A program made the translations under genes and the position numbers. Shown in pieces: positions 16,881-27,137 of a stretch of DNA of 64,000 nt; positions within the stretch are counted from its first letter, which is position 1; each line of letters opens with the position of its first letter. The notes under the pieces were generated by a model. It ran no database searches, was not told where the DNA came from, and was given only the letters and a program-made list of their open reading frames with translations. This stretch comes from Pseudomonas sp. AN-1 (GTDB lineage Bacteria; Pseudomonadota; Gammaproteobacteria; Pseudomonadales; Pseudomonadaceae), in assembly GCF_034057115.1 (NCBI RefSeq), contig NZ_CP139195.1, forward strand, positions 1,860,001 through 1,924,000. The letters run 5' to 3'.

Positions 16881-17201
16881 TCACTCGGCCTGCGGCGTCT
16901 CCTGGCCCATGCAGCGCACGGCGCGCTTCTTGTTGTCGACCAGCACGCCGGTCAGGCCCTTCTGGTTGATGTCGAACAGCACCAGCACGCCGTCGATGCA
17001 CTGGGCGACCTGGTCGGCCGGCTTGAGCGACACCTTGTAGTCCTCGCCGGGGATGGTCTTGAGCATGGTGTAGTCGCTCAGCAGCAGCGCGTCCTCGGGC
17101 TTGGCGATGTGCAGGTAGCCGTAGTAGCCGAGCACGGCGACCGTGCCGGCGACGCTGCCGATGGCGGTGAGGATCAGGGGGATGGGATTGCGCTCGCTCA
17201 T
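16881..17201 (-). CDS. Small membrane-anchored protein of unknown function
   Basis: A 106-residue protein with one N-terminal membrane segment (PLILTAIGSVAGTVAVLGYYGYL, residues about 8-30). The remaining 75 residues probably face the periplasm and contain two cysteines (QCIDGVLVL and RCMGQE) that could form a disulfide. No family is recognised. ATG 17201 is chosen over the upstream extension because it directly precedes the hydrophobic helix. It lies 54 bases after the QEGLA-protein gene on the same strand, probably co-transcribed. Confidence 0.7.
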   Translation of the reverse strand: MSERNPIPLILTAIGSVAGTVAVLGYYGYLHIAKPEDALLLSDYTMLKTIPGEDYKVSLKPADQVAQCIDGVLVLFDINQKGLTGVLVDNKKRAVRCMGQETPQAE

Positions 17202-17255
17202 GCAGATGGTTCCGGAACAATCGGGAGGAAAGGCACGACGGGCCGGCACGGCCCG

Positions 17256-18548
17256 TCAGAGGATGTTGGCGTAGTCGGCCTCGACGCGATCCAGGCTCAG
17301 GTGGTTGAGGAAGTTGGAGAAGCACATCCACGCCGACAGCGCGTTGAGGTCGCTGAACTGCGGCGGCAGGTACCTGGGCGGCACCACCAGGCCCTCGTCG
17401 ACCAGCTGGCGCAGGGTGCGCATGTCCTCGAGGGTGGCCTTGCCGCAGAACAGCAGCGGGATCTGCTCCAGCTTGCCCTTGCGCACCGCGAGCTGGATGT
17501 AGTTGTAGATCAGGATGAAGCCCTTGAGGTAGGACAGGTCCTTGGTGAACGGCAGGCCGTCCGGCGTCGAGCCGCGAAACACGCGGATGGCGTTGGAATA
17601 GCTGTCCTCGGCCGTGTAGCCCTGCTCGCGGTAGAACTCGTAGATCTGCAGGAAATCGGCGCCTTCCTCGGCCATGTGGATGGCGCGGGTGCGGTTGGTC
17701 AGCTTGCGCAGCCGGGTCGGGTAGGAGGCGAAGGCGATCACCTCCATGAGGATCGCCAGACCTTCCTGGGTGATGGTCGACGACGGCGGGCCCTTGGCCA
17801 GGAAGGTGCAGATCGGCTGGTTGAGGCCGTTGAGGGTGGTGCCGACGTGCACCAGCCCCTCGTGCACCGCCAGCGCGCGGATGTCGCGCTGGTTGAACAG
17901 CGCGTCGGCGCGGATCTTGATGTAGTCGGCGCCGGCCGCGGCATCGGCGAGGATGCCGTCGGATTCGAACACCCGCACCACCGCCTCGTCGCCGAACACG
18001 CCGTTGAGCTGGCCCTGCAGCAGGGCCACCGCCTCGGTCGCGTTGAGGGTCTTGGGTTCGTCCTTGAGGTCGCTGCGGTCGGCGATGTTGTCCAGGTAGG
18101 TGGAGAACATCACGCCGAGGTCGGCCAGGGTCGGGTCGCCGGCATGGAAGGCATCGGAGGCCGAGCCGTACAGCTCCTGGGAGATCAGCCCGAAGTCGGG
18201 CGTGCCGCGCGCCTCGAGCATGCGGATCACCATGCGGTATTCCTTGCACATGCGCCGCATGATCTGCCCGACCGGGCTGAACTGGCCGAGCTGGCGCGTG
18301 ATGTCGCGCTCGATCTGCTGGAACTGCTGCTTCTTGTCGTCGGGATCGAACGACAGCGGGCGGCCCTGGTAGTAGGCCCGGTCCACCGCCGGCAGCTTCT
18401 GCCCGCGCGCCTTGAGAAAGCCCTCGCGGATGCCGTCGTCCCACTTGATCGCATCCAGCACGCGGATCGGCGTCTGCGCCTCGACCAGGCGGTCGGACAG
18501 CGCGCGGATGGTCTGCCGGTATTCGGTATTCGCCTTGCTGCGGCTCAT
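17256..18548 (-). CDS. DUF1704/QEGLA-motif metallopeptidase-like protein
   Basis: A 430-residue cytoplasmic protein of the DUF1704 family, annotated in bacteria as flavohaemoglobin-expression-modulating QEGLA-motif protein. The eukaryotic relatives MATCAP1/2 are tubulin tyrosine carboxypeptidases. The metal site is visible: HEGLVH at residues 229-234 (H-E-x-x-x-H) and the downstream glutamate in QEGLA at 261-265. The bacterial substrate is unknown. It sits 12 bases after a lipoprotein gene and before a small membrane protein, all on the minus strand, forming a likely three-gene unit. No flavohaemoglobin gene is nearby, although a truncated haemoglobin is encoded 10 kb away. Confidence 0.88.
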   Translation of the reverse strand: MSRSKANTEYRQTIRALSDRLVEAQTPIRVLDAIKWDDGIREGFLKARGQKLPAVDRAYYQGRPLSFDPDDKKQQFQQIERDITRQLGQFSPVGQIMRRMCKEYRMVIRMLEARGTPDFGLISQELYGSASDAFHAGDPTLADLGVMFSTYLDNIADRSDLKDEPKTLNATEAVALLQGQLNGVFGDEAVVRVFESDGILADAAAGADYIKIRADALFNQRDIRALAVHEGLVHVGTTLNGLNQPICTFLAKGPPSSTITQEGLAILMEVIAFASYPTRLRKLTNRTRAIHMAEEGADFLQIYEFYREQGYTAEDSYSNAIRVFRGSTPDGLPFTKDLSYLKGFILIYNYIQLAVRKGKLEQIPLLFCGKATLEDMRTLRQLVDEGLVVPPRYLPPQFSDLNALSAWMCFSNFLNHLSLDRVEADYANIL

Positions 18549-18560
18549 CGCTGCGCCCCG

Positions 18561-19112
18561 TTACTCGGTGACCCGCGCGAAGCGGGCGACCTCGCTGAAC
18601 ACGTCGCTGTTGGCCGGATCGTCGAGGAAACGGTAGACCCTGGGCAGCGCGCTGGCGATCAGCACGCCATCGCCCTCCGCGGTATCGACCGTCTGGCCCT
18701 CGAGCTCGCCGCGCGCCAGGGCGTCCTGCAGCTGCTCGATGTCCAGGCTGTAGAGCACCAGTTCGTCATCGTCGGTCAGCTCGAAGCCGCCGAAGGCGAA
18801 GTTGCCGCCCAGGCGCTCCGGAGCCGCTACCGACAGGTACCAGCGGCGACCATGCCGGGCGACGGTGAAGTCGTAGCCGCGCGCCTTGGCGCGGTTGTCC
18901 AGGCGCTCGCGCCAGGCCTCGGCGTGGTAGCCGCCATCGGCCTTGCGGGTGATCTCGAGGAAACGCTCCTCGCCCCACTCGTCCATGCCGGCCCAGGTGC
19001 CGAGCAGGTGTTTCGGCGCCGTTTCGCCGACCGGGATCGGCTCCTTGAAGGTGGCAAGGCAGCCGCCGAGCAGCAGGAAGGACAGCACAACAAGCACACG
19101 CATTGCGTTCAT
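18561..19112 (-). CDS. Predicted lipoprotein of unknown function
   Basis: A 183-residue protein with a lipoprotein signal: MNAMRVLVVLSFLLLGGCLA, lipobox LLGGC with Cys18. The mature chain has WAGMDEWGEERFLEITR, alternating strands and an acidic C-terminal half, without a recognised fold. ATG 19112 is used; an in-frame ATG nine bases later would also give a complete signal. GGAG precedes it. It heads the minus-strand unit with the QEGLA-protein gene. Confidence 0.75.
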   Translation of the reverse strand: MNAMRVLVVLSFLLLGGCLATFKEPIPVGETAPKHLLGTWAGMDEWGEERFLEITRKADGGYHAEAWRERLDNRAKARGYDFTVARHGRRWYLSVAAPERLGGNFAFGGFELTDDDELVLYSLDIEQLQDALARGELEGQTVDTAEGDGVLIASALPRVYRFLDDPANSDVFSEVARFARVTE

Positions 19113-19252
19113 CGAGCACTCCTTGTTTCGACTGAAGTTCCTGCTGCCAGCGACCCGGCCAGGGCAGGTGGTGACGACGCACGCGGGCGCCGCACTGCCG
19201 GGTTCGACCACGGCAGGCGGCGCCTGATTCAACGTGCGCTCACGCCAGCATC

Positions 19253-20758
19253 TTATTGCTCGGCACGCATGTGCGGGAACAGGATCACGTCACGGATCGA
19301 CGGCGAATCGGTCAGCAGCATGACCAGACGGTCGATGCCGATGCCTTCGCCGGCGGTCGGCGGCATGCCGTACTCGAGGGCGCGCACGAAATCGGCGTCG
19401 AAGTGCATGGCCTCGTCGTCGCCGGCGTCCTTGTCGCGCACCTGGGCGTGGAAGCGCTCGGCCTGATCCTCGGCGTCGTTCAGCTCGGAGTAGGCGTTGG
19501 CGATCTCGCGGCCGCCGATGAACAGCTCGAAGCGGTCGGTGACGCTCGGGTCCTCGTCGTTGCGGCGGGCCAGCGGCGACACCTCGAACGGGTACTTGGT
19601 GATGAAGGTCGGCTGCTCCAGCTTGTGCTCGACCAGCTCCTCGAAAATCATCACCTGCAGCTTGCCCAGGCCCTCGAAGCCGAGCACCTTGGCGCCGGCC
19701 TTCTTGGCGATGGCGCGGGCGGTGTCGATGTCCTGCAGGTCGGCGGCGCTGATTTCCGGGTTGTACTTGAGGATCGAGTCGAACACCGACAGGCGTGCGA
19801 ACGGCTCGCCGAAGTGGAACACCTTGTCGCCGTAGGGTACGTCGGTGGTGCCGAGCACCGCCTGCGCCAGCTCGCGGAACAGTTCCTCGGTGAGGTCCAT
19901 GTTGTCTTCGTAGTCGGCGTAGGCGTGGTAGAACTCGAGCATGGTGAACTCGGGATTGTGCCGGGTCGACACGCCTTCGTTGCGGAAGTTGCGGTTGATC
20001 TCGAAGACCTTCTCGAAGCCGCCGACCACCAGGCGCTTGAGGTACAGCTCCGGCGCGATGCGCAGGAACATCGGCATGTCCAGCGCGTTGTGGTGGGTCT
20101 CGAACGGCTTGGCCGCGGCGCCGCCGGGGATGGTCTGCAGCATCGGGGTTTCCACTTCGAGGAAACCGCGGTCGTTGAGGAAGCGGCGGATGTGGGCGAT
20201 CACCTGGGAGCGCACGCGGAAGGTCTCGCGCACCTCCTCGTTGACGATCAGGTCGACGTAGCGCTGGCGGTAGCGGGTCTCGGTGTCGGTCAGGCCGTGG
20301 AACTTGTCCGGCAGCGGACGCAGCGACTTGGTCAGCAGGCGGGCTTCCTGCATGTCGACGTAGAGGTCGCCCTTGCCGGAGCGCGCCAGCACGCCGCTGA
20401 CGCCGACGATGTCACCCAGGTCCCAGTGCTTGATGGCTTCCAGGGTCTCGGCCGCCAGGGTCTTGCGGTTGACGTACAGCTGGATGCGCCCGCTGGTGTC
20501 CTGCAGGACCATGAACGCGCCGCGGTTGAGCATGATGCGACCGGCCACGCTGACCTTGATCTGCTTGCCTTCCAGCTCTTCCTTGCCGGCCTCGGCGTAC
20601 TGCTTCTGCAGGTCGCCGGCCTGGCTGTCGCGGCGGAAGTCGTTGGGGAAGGCAATCGCCTGGCTCTCGCGCACGGCGGCAAGCTTTTCCTTGCGCTGGG
20701 CGATCAGCTTGTTCTCTTCCTCGTGGATGGCGTGCTCGTTCAGCGGTTGTTCGCTCAT
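19253..20758 (-). CDS. lysS: Lysyl-tRNA synthetase, class II
   Basis: Charges tRNA-Lys in the cytoplasm. The 501-residue product has the N-terminal anticodon-binding OB fold (about 65-145, [11 protein letters not shown] through GVSGVLARS) and the class II catalytic domain with motif 1 ([16 protein letters not shown]), motif 2 ([20 protein letters not shown]) and motif 3 ([14 protein letters not shown]). ATG 20758 begins [16 protein letters not shown], as in pseudomonads; the frame extends upstream without support. It follows prfB by 94 bases, the common prfB-lysS arrangement. Confidence 0.97.
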   Translation of the reverse strand: MSEQPLNEHAIHEEENKLIAQRKEKLAAVRESQAIAFPNDFRRDSQAGDLQKQYAEAGKEELEGKQIKVSVAGRIMLNRGAFMVLQDTSGRIQLYVNRKTLAAETLEAIKHWDLGDIVGVSGVLARSGKGDLYVDMQEARLLTKSLRPLPDKFHGLTDTETRYRQRYVDLIVNEEVRETFRVRSQVIAHIRRFLNDRGFLEVETPMLQTIPGGAAAKPFETHHNALDMPMFLRIAPELYLKRLVVGGFEKVFEINRNFRNEGVSTRHNPEFTMLEFYHAYADYEDNMDLTEELFRELAQAVLGTTDVPYGDKVFHFGEPFARLSVFDSILKYNPEISAADLQDIDTARAIAKKAGAKVLGFEGLGKLQVMIFEELVEHKLEQPTFITKYPFEVSPLARRNDEDPSVTDRFELFIGGREIANAYSELNDAEDQAERFHAQVRDKDAGDDEAMHFDADFVRALEYGMPPTAGEGIGIDRLVMLLTDSPSIRDVILFPHMRAEQ

Positions 20759-20852
20759 GGTCGTCGTCTTTCCAAATTTGGCGTGGCTCGCGCCACATCC
20801 GGGATTTGCGCGGTGGATCGAACGCCCCCGCGATCGGCGGGGGCGCCGTGCA

Positions 20853-21948
20853 TTACAGGCCCTGCTTGAGGCTGGCTTCCAGATACTCGTCCAGATCGCC
20901 GTCGAGCACCTTGTCGCAGTCGCTGCGCTCGACGCCGGTGCGCAGATCCTTGATCCGCGACTGGTCGAGCACATAGGAGCGGATCTGGTGGCCCCAGCCG
21001 ATGTCCGACTTGGTTTCCTCCAGCGCCTGGGAGGCCTCGCGGCGCTTCTGCATCTCCAGCTCGTACAGCTTGGCGCGCAGCATCTTCATCGCGGTGTCGC
21101 GGTTGGCGTGCTGGGAGCGCTGGTTCTGGCAGCTGACCACGGTATTGGTCGGGATGTGGGTGATCCGCACCGCCGAGTCGGTGGTGTTGACGTGCTGGCC
21201 ACCGGCACCGGAGGAGCGGTAGGTATCGGTGCGCAGATCGGCCGGATTGATGTCGATCTCGATGTTGTCGTCGATCTCCGGCGAGGCGAACACCGCGGAG
21301 AACGAGGTGTGGCGGCGGTTGCCGGAGTCGAACGGGCTCTTGCGCACCAGGCGGTGCACGCCGATCTCGGTGCGCAGCCAGCCGAAGGCGTACTCGCCGC
21401 GCACGTGCACGGTGGCGCTCTTGATGCCGGCGACCTCGCCCTCGGACAGTTCGACGATCTCGGCGTCGAAGCCGTGCTTGTCGGCCCAGCGCAGGTACAT
21501 GCGCAGCAGGATGTTGGCCCAGTCCTGGGCCTCGGTGCCGCCGGAGCCGGCCTGGATGTCCAGGTAGCAGTTGCTGGCGTCCATCTCGCCGCTGAACATG
21601 CGGCGGAACTCGAGCTTCTCGAGGATCTCGCGCAGGCGGGCCACTTCGGCCTCGACGTCGGCCACGGCGCCCTCGTCGTTCTCCTCGACGGCCATCTCCA
21701 GCAGGTCGCTGCAGTCGGCCAGGCCGCCGGTCAGCTCGTCGAGGGTCTCGACGATCTGCGCCAGCATGGCGCGCTCACGGCCGAGATTCTGGGCGTACTC
21801 CGGATTGTTCCAGACGTTCGGGTCTTCCAGCTCGCGGTTGACTTCGGTCAGACGGTCATGCTTCTGATCGTAGTCAAAGATACCCCCGAATAGACTGGGT
21901 GCGGCTGGTCAGGTCCTTGATGGCGTTGAGGATCGGATTGATTTCCAT
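20853..21948 (-). CDS. prfB: Peptide chain release factor 2, with programmed +1 frameshift
   Basis: RF2 recognises UGA and UAA stop codons and triggers peptide release. It is encoded in two frames. Codons 1-24 (21948 to 21877, [13 protein letters not shown] to IRGYL) end at an in-frame TGA. A +1 shift at CTT-TGA-C then enters the long frame, giving a protein of about 364 residues. The SPF anticodon-like tripeptide lies in RKSPFDSG, and GGQ, which acts in the peptidyl-transferase centre, in [10 protein letters not shown]. The long frame has no good start of its own, which supports the shift. It precedes lysS on the same strand. Confidence 0.97.
21873..21888 (-). promoter_or_regulatory. prfB autoregulatory frameshift site
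   Basis: On the minus strand the sequence is CGGGGGTATCTTTGAC. It has a Shine-Dalgarno-like purine run, three bases, then the slippery CTT codon before the UGA stop. When RF2 is scarce, ribosomes pause at UGA and slip to TTT, restoring synthesis. The match to the conserved bacterial RF2 site is essentially complete. Confidence 0.96.
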
Positions 21949-22064
21949 GGCTGGCGTCACTCGCGGGCGGAACTGGAGAAAAGCGCAAAAGTATACGTCA
22001 GTCGGCGCGCGCTGGCAGCAGCGCCGCGACAAAGCACAGGACCTGATGGCTCCCACGCTCCGCG

Positions 22065-23513
22065 CTCATCGTTATACACAAGTCTCGGTGAGCGCATCGC
22101 GAGCTTCAAAAGCGATAACAAAATCCCGCAACCGTTGCAGCCCGGTCCACATTGCCTTGGGGCCGGGCGGCCCATCGTGCTTGCGCCCCAAATAGCCGCC
22201 CAAGCTGGCTATCAGCAGCACGACTTCACCCAGCGAGGGGGGCGTCTGTGGCGGCATGCAACGCTTGGCCACCATGTAGGCGGCCCGCCACTCCCGAGCC
22301 TCGAACACCAGCTCGCAGTTCAGATCTGGACAGCTTCGCCCCAACATCAGGCTGTACAGCACCCGCCATGTCACGACCAGGTAAAGCCCGATGCAAGGCA
22401 GTAGTCGTTCCTCGGTCTCCAGCTGCAATCGATTGATCTGGCAACCATTCTTCAGAACGTGGAAGTAAACCTCGATACACCAACGCACGGCATACCATTC
22501 GACGACTGTAACGGCTTGGGCCAGGCTTCCCACCGGCAGGCTTGTCAGCAGCAACCACTCCAACGGCTCAACGCCCTCCGGCGGGTGCTCCTCGCATGCC
22601 AGGACGGCATTGATCATGACCTCAGGCAAGCGATGCCCGACGCGGGGCGGTGGTTGCAGCGTGAGACTGGCAGAGCGCAGAGTGACCTGCGCCAGGCGGG
22701 CGGGACGTTTCGGGCGCGCCCGTACCTCAACCTCGACTTGCCCCAGGCTTGGCGTCGCCGCCACAGAGGCCCACAGCTTGTCGGCAGCACCGCCCAGCAC
22801 GCGGCGATCCTGTGCTGCGCGCACAATCCATTGCGCCCGTGTCGTCGCAGCGACGTCTTCATACTCGACGAACCACTCGTACAGATCACCTTCGGCGTCG
22901 GCGAGATTGACGACCTGGCTTTGCGGGAGCTGCCCCTGTAGCGCACAACTGCTCTGGTAGCTGTCGATCCAGCGTCGACTTTCCTTCTCGTCCACTCCTT
23001 TTCCGCGCCGCTCCTTGCGTGGGCTTGGCTCATCACGCTGCCACCACTCGGCCGCCACCACGCCCAGACAAACCCGCTCCGGTGTGAATGCCACGGTCGG
23101 ATGGAGTCGGCGGGGATGCTTCTGCCTCTCCTTGATGGTGCCCACTCCCTTGGGGCCCAGATTCACCCACTTGTCTAGCTCGGTCGTGTCCTGGGCTAAC
23201 AGCACCACGGGGCAGCACTCCATGCGCTGCAAGGTGGCATCCCGATGGGGGGCCAAAACTGTTTCGAAAGTGGCCTTCTCGTTATCGAAGAAACGGTAGG
23301 CCGCCATCGTCTCTGCCCAGCTCCGGCAAGCGGTAGGAATGCTGTTGCGTGGATGTGCACCCAACTGCTCCAGCAGTTTGGCGACACGCGCATTCAATCG
23401 CTCATCGCCCAGGTTTGCCGTGCGCATCTCTTCCTCAGCCCAGCTCGCGGATGACATCCCTGTACTCCCTCGGAAAACCTAAGATGGTGACTGAACTTGT
23501 GTATAACGACGAG
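22065..23513 (-). mobile_element. IS4-family (IS50-like) insertion sequence
   Basis: A 1449-bp element with 19-bp terminal inverted repeats. The left end is CTCATCGTTATACACAAGT (22065-22083), and the right end on the other strand is CTCGTCGTTATACACAAGT (23495-23513), 18/19 identical. The last 12 bases are the same as the IS50 outer end. Flanking 9-bp copies CGCTCCGCG (22056-22064) and CGATCCGCG (23514-23522) match 8/9, the 9-bp duplication size of IS50-type elements. It lies in the space between prfB and ligA. Joining the flanks restores a palindromic repeat, so the insertion is in the loop region of a hairpin. Confidence 0.9.
22072..23457 (-). CDS. IS4-family transposase
   Basis: A 461-residue DDE transposase related to Tn5/IS50 transposase. 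The N-terminal DNA-binding part opens SWAEEEMRTANLGDERLNAR. Catalytic aspartates appear in LLAQDTTELD and NLADAEGDLYEW. The signature Y-(2)-R-(3)-E-(6)-K is exact in the segment YAVRWCIEVYFHVLK. The frame is complete with no stop or shift, and the TAA stop lies inside the terminal inverted repeat, so the copy may still be active. No passenger genes are present. Confidence 0.93.
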   Translation of the reverse strand: MSSASWAEEEMRTANLGDERLNARVAKLLEQLGAHPRNSIPTACRSWAETMAAYRFFDNEKATFETVLAPHRDATLQRMECCPVVLLAQDTTELDKWVNLGPKGVGTIKERQKHPRRLHPTVAFTPERVCLGVVAAEWWQRDEPSPRKERRGKGVDEKESRRWIDSYQSSCALQGQLPQSQVVNLADAEGDLYEWFVEYEDVAATTRAQWIVRAAQDRRVLGGAADKLWASVAATPSLGQVEVEVRARPKRPARLAQVTLRSASLTLQPPPRVGHRLPEVMINAVLACEEHPPEGVEPLEWLLLTSLPVGSLAQAVTVVEWYAVRWCIEVYFHVLKNGCQINRLQLETEERLLPCIGLYLVVTWRVLYSLMLGRSCPDLNCELVFEAREWRAAYMVAKRCMPPQTPPSLGEVVLLIASLGGYLGRKHDGPPGPKAMWTGLQRLRDFVIAFEARDALTETCV

Positions 23514-23605
23514 CGATCCGCGTGGGAGTCCGAGCCATGGACGCTCCGCGTCCAGCCGCAGGAGCGGCTGAACGCACGTGCCCACGCGGAGCATGGGCAC
23601 GATCG
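23514..23605. repeat. Array of short palindromes next to the IS (REP-like)
   Basis: Four hairpins lie side by side. The first is the half palindrome CGCGTGGGAG, whose partner CTCCCACG is on the far side of the IS at 22050-22057. Then come GGACGCTCCGCGTCC (23536-23550), CAGCCGC-AGGA-GCGGCTG (23551-23568, perfect) and GTGCCCA-CGCGGAGCA-TGGGCAC (23578-23600). The shared core CGCTCCGCG or its complement appears in three of them. This resembles the repetitive extragenic palindromes of pseudomonads and sits just after the ligA stop. Confidence 0.65.
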
Positions 23606-23612
23606 AGTGTGA

Positions 23613-26081
<2,469 letters not shown>

Positions 26082-26993
26082 TCAACGCTTCATCAGCGCC
26101 CGGCGCTCGAACTCGACGATGCGCTGGCGGTAGTGCTCGATGGTCTGCGCGGTCATCACGCTGCGCTGCTCGTCCTTCAGCTCGCCGTCGAGCTCGTGGG
26201 ACAGCTTGCGGGCGGCGGCGACCATCAGGTCGAAGGCCTGCTTGGGATGGCGCGGACCGGGCAGGCCGAGGAAGAAGCTGACCGCACGGGTGCTGAAGTG
26301 GTCGAGGTCCTCGAGGTCGAAGGTGCCCGGCTTGACGCCGTTGGCCATGGAGAACAGCACCTCGCCGTTGCCGGTCATGCTCTCGTGGCGATGGAAGATG
26401 TCCATGTCGCCGAAGCGCAGGCCGCTCTCGAGGATGCTCTGCACCAGCGCCGCGCCCTTGAAGCCGTTGGGGTCGCGGGCGACCACGTTGATTACCAGCA
26501 CCTCGTCGAACGGCGGCAGCTCGCGCGGCTCGGCCTTGGCCGCCGGGGCCTTGTCGGCCGCCTTGCCGCTCTTCTCCAGCGGCTTTTCCACGATCTTCTC
26601 GCCGGTCTTCTCGGCAGCCTTGTCGCGGCTCTTGTCCCGGCCGCGCGGCGCCTCGCGCTCCTCGCCCCGCAAGCCCGCCGGCTCGGTGGCGAGGCCCGAC
26701 TCGTCGAGGTCGAGCTCCAGGTCGCCGGCCGAAGGCTCCTCGCGGCGCTGCGCGCGCGGGGCGGGGATCTCCTCCTCGTCGAGCGAAGGCTCCTGGTGCT
26801 TGTTGACCACGCGAGAGGGGCCGAGCAGGCTCGGATCATCCTCGTCGTCATCCGGCAGGCTGGCGACGCTGCGGTCGAGCTTGAGCTTCAGCCGTCCCTT
26901 GCTGCCGCGCATGCGGCGCCAGCCATCGAACAGGATACCGCCGATCACAATGATGCCGATGACGATCAGCCATTCGCGCAAACCGATGTCCAT
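26082..26993 (-). CDS. zipA: Cell division protein ZipA
   Basis: Membrane tether of the FtsZ ring. The 303-residue product has the usual order: a short periplasmic start, a transmembrane helix at residues about 6-24 ([18 protein letters not shown]), a basic and then acidic/proline-rich linker (about 30-160, with repeated charged EK/DK stretches), and the FtsZ-binding domain (about 165-300, [18 protein letters not shown] to the C-terminus). ATG 26993 (MDIGLREW) is preferred over the in-frame GTG nine bases upstream, because the AGGGGA ribosome-binding site is too close to the GTG. It lies directly downstream of smc. Confidence 0.95.
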   Translation of the reverse strand: MDIGLREWLIVIGIIVIGGILFDGWRRMRGSKGRLKLKLDRSVASLPDDDEDDPSLLGPSRVVNKHQEPSLDEEEIPAPRAQRREEPSAGDLELDLDESGLATEPAGLRGEEREAPRGRDKSRDKAAEKTGEKIVEKPLEKSGKAADKAPAAKAEPRELPPFDEVLVINVVARDPNGFKGAALVQSILESGLRFGDMDIFHRHESMTGNGEVLFSMANGVKPGTFDLEDLDHFSTRAVSFFLGLPGPRHPKQAFDLMVAAARKLSHELDGELKDEQRSVMTAQTIEHYRQRIVEFERRALMKR

Positions 26994-27137
26994 GAAAGAC
27001 ACAATCCCCTAATCAGAATCCGGGTAAATCAATTGCCTTGCAGCCATTCCAGTCGGTTGGAACCGTTTATATACCGGAGCGGCTTGTAATAGCCCATAAA
27101 TTAACATGTCGACACAAACTATACACCGTTGCTCCTG

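Noticed and set aside
20821-20845. CGCCCCCGC hairpin between prfB and lysS as a terminator
   Set aside because: No T run follows on the minus strand, and prfB-lysS is usually co-transcribed.
21874-21948. Apparent premature stop in prfB
   Set aside because: This is the conserved programmed +1 frameshift site of release factor 2, not a mutation.
23514-23605. The hairpin array as a CRISPR array
   Set aside because: The units differ in sequence and length, are palindromic and have no regular spacers; no cas genes are present.
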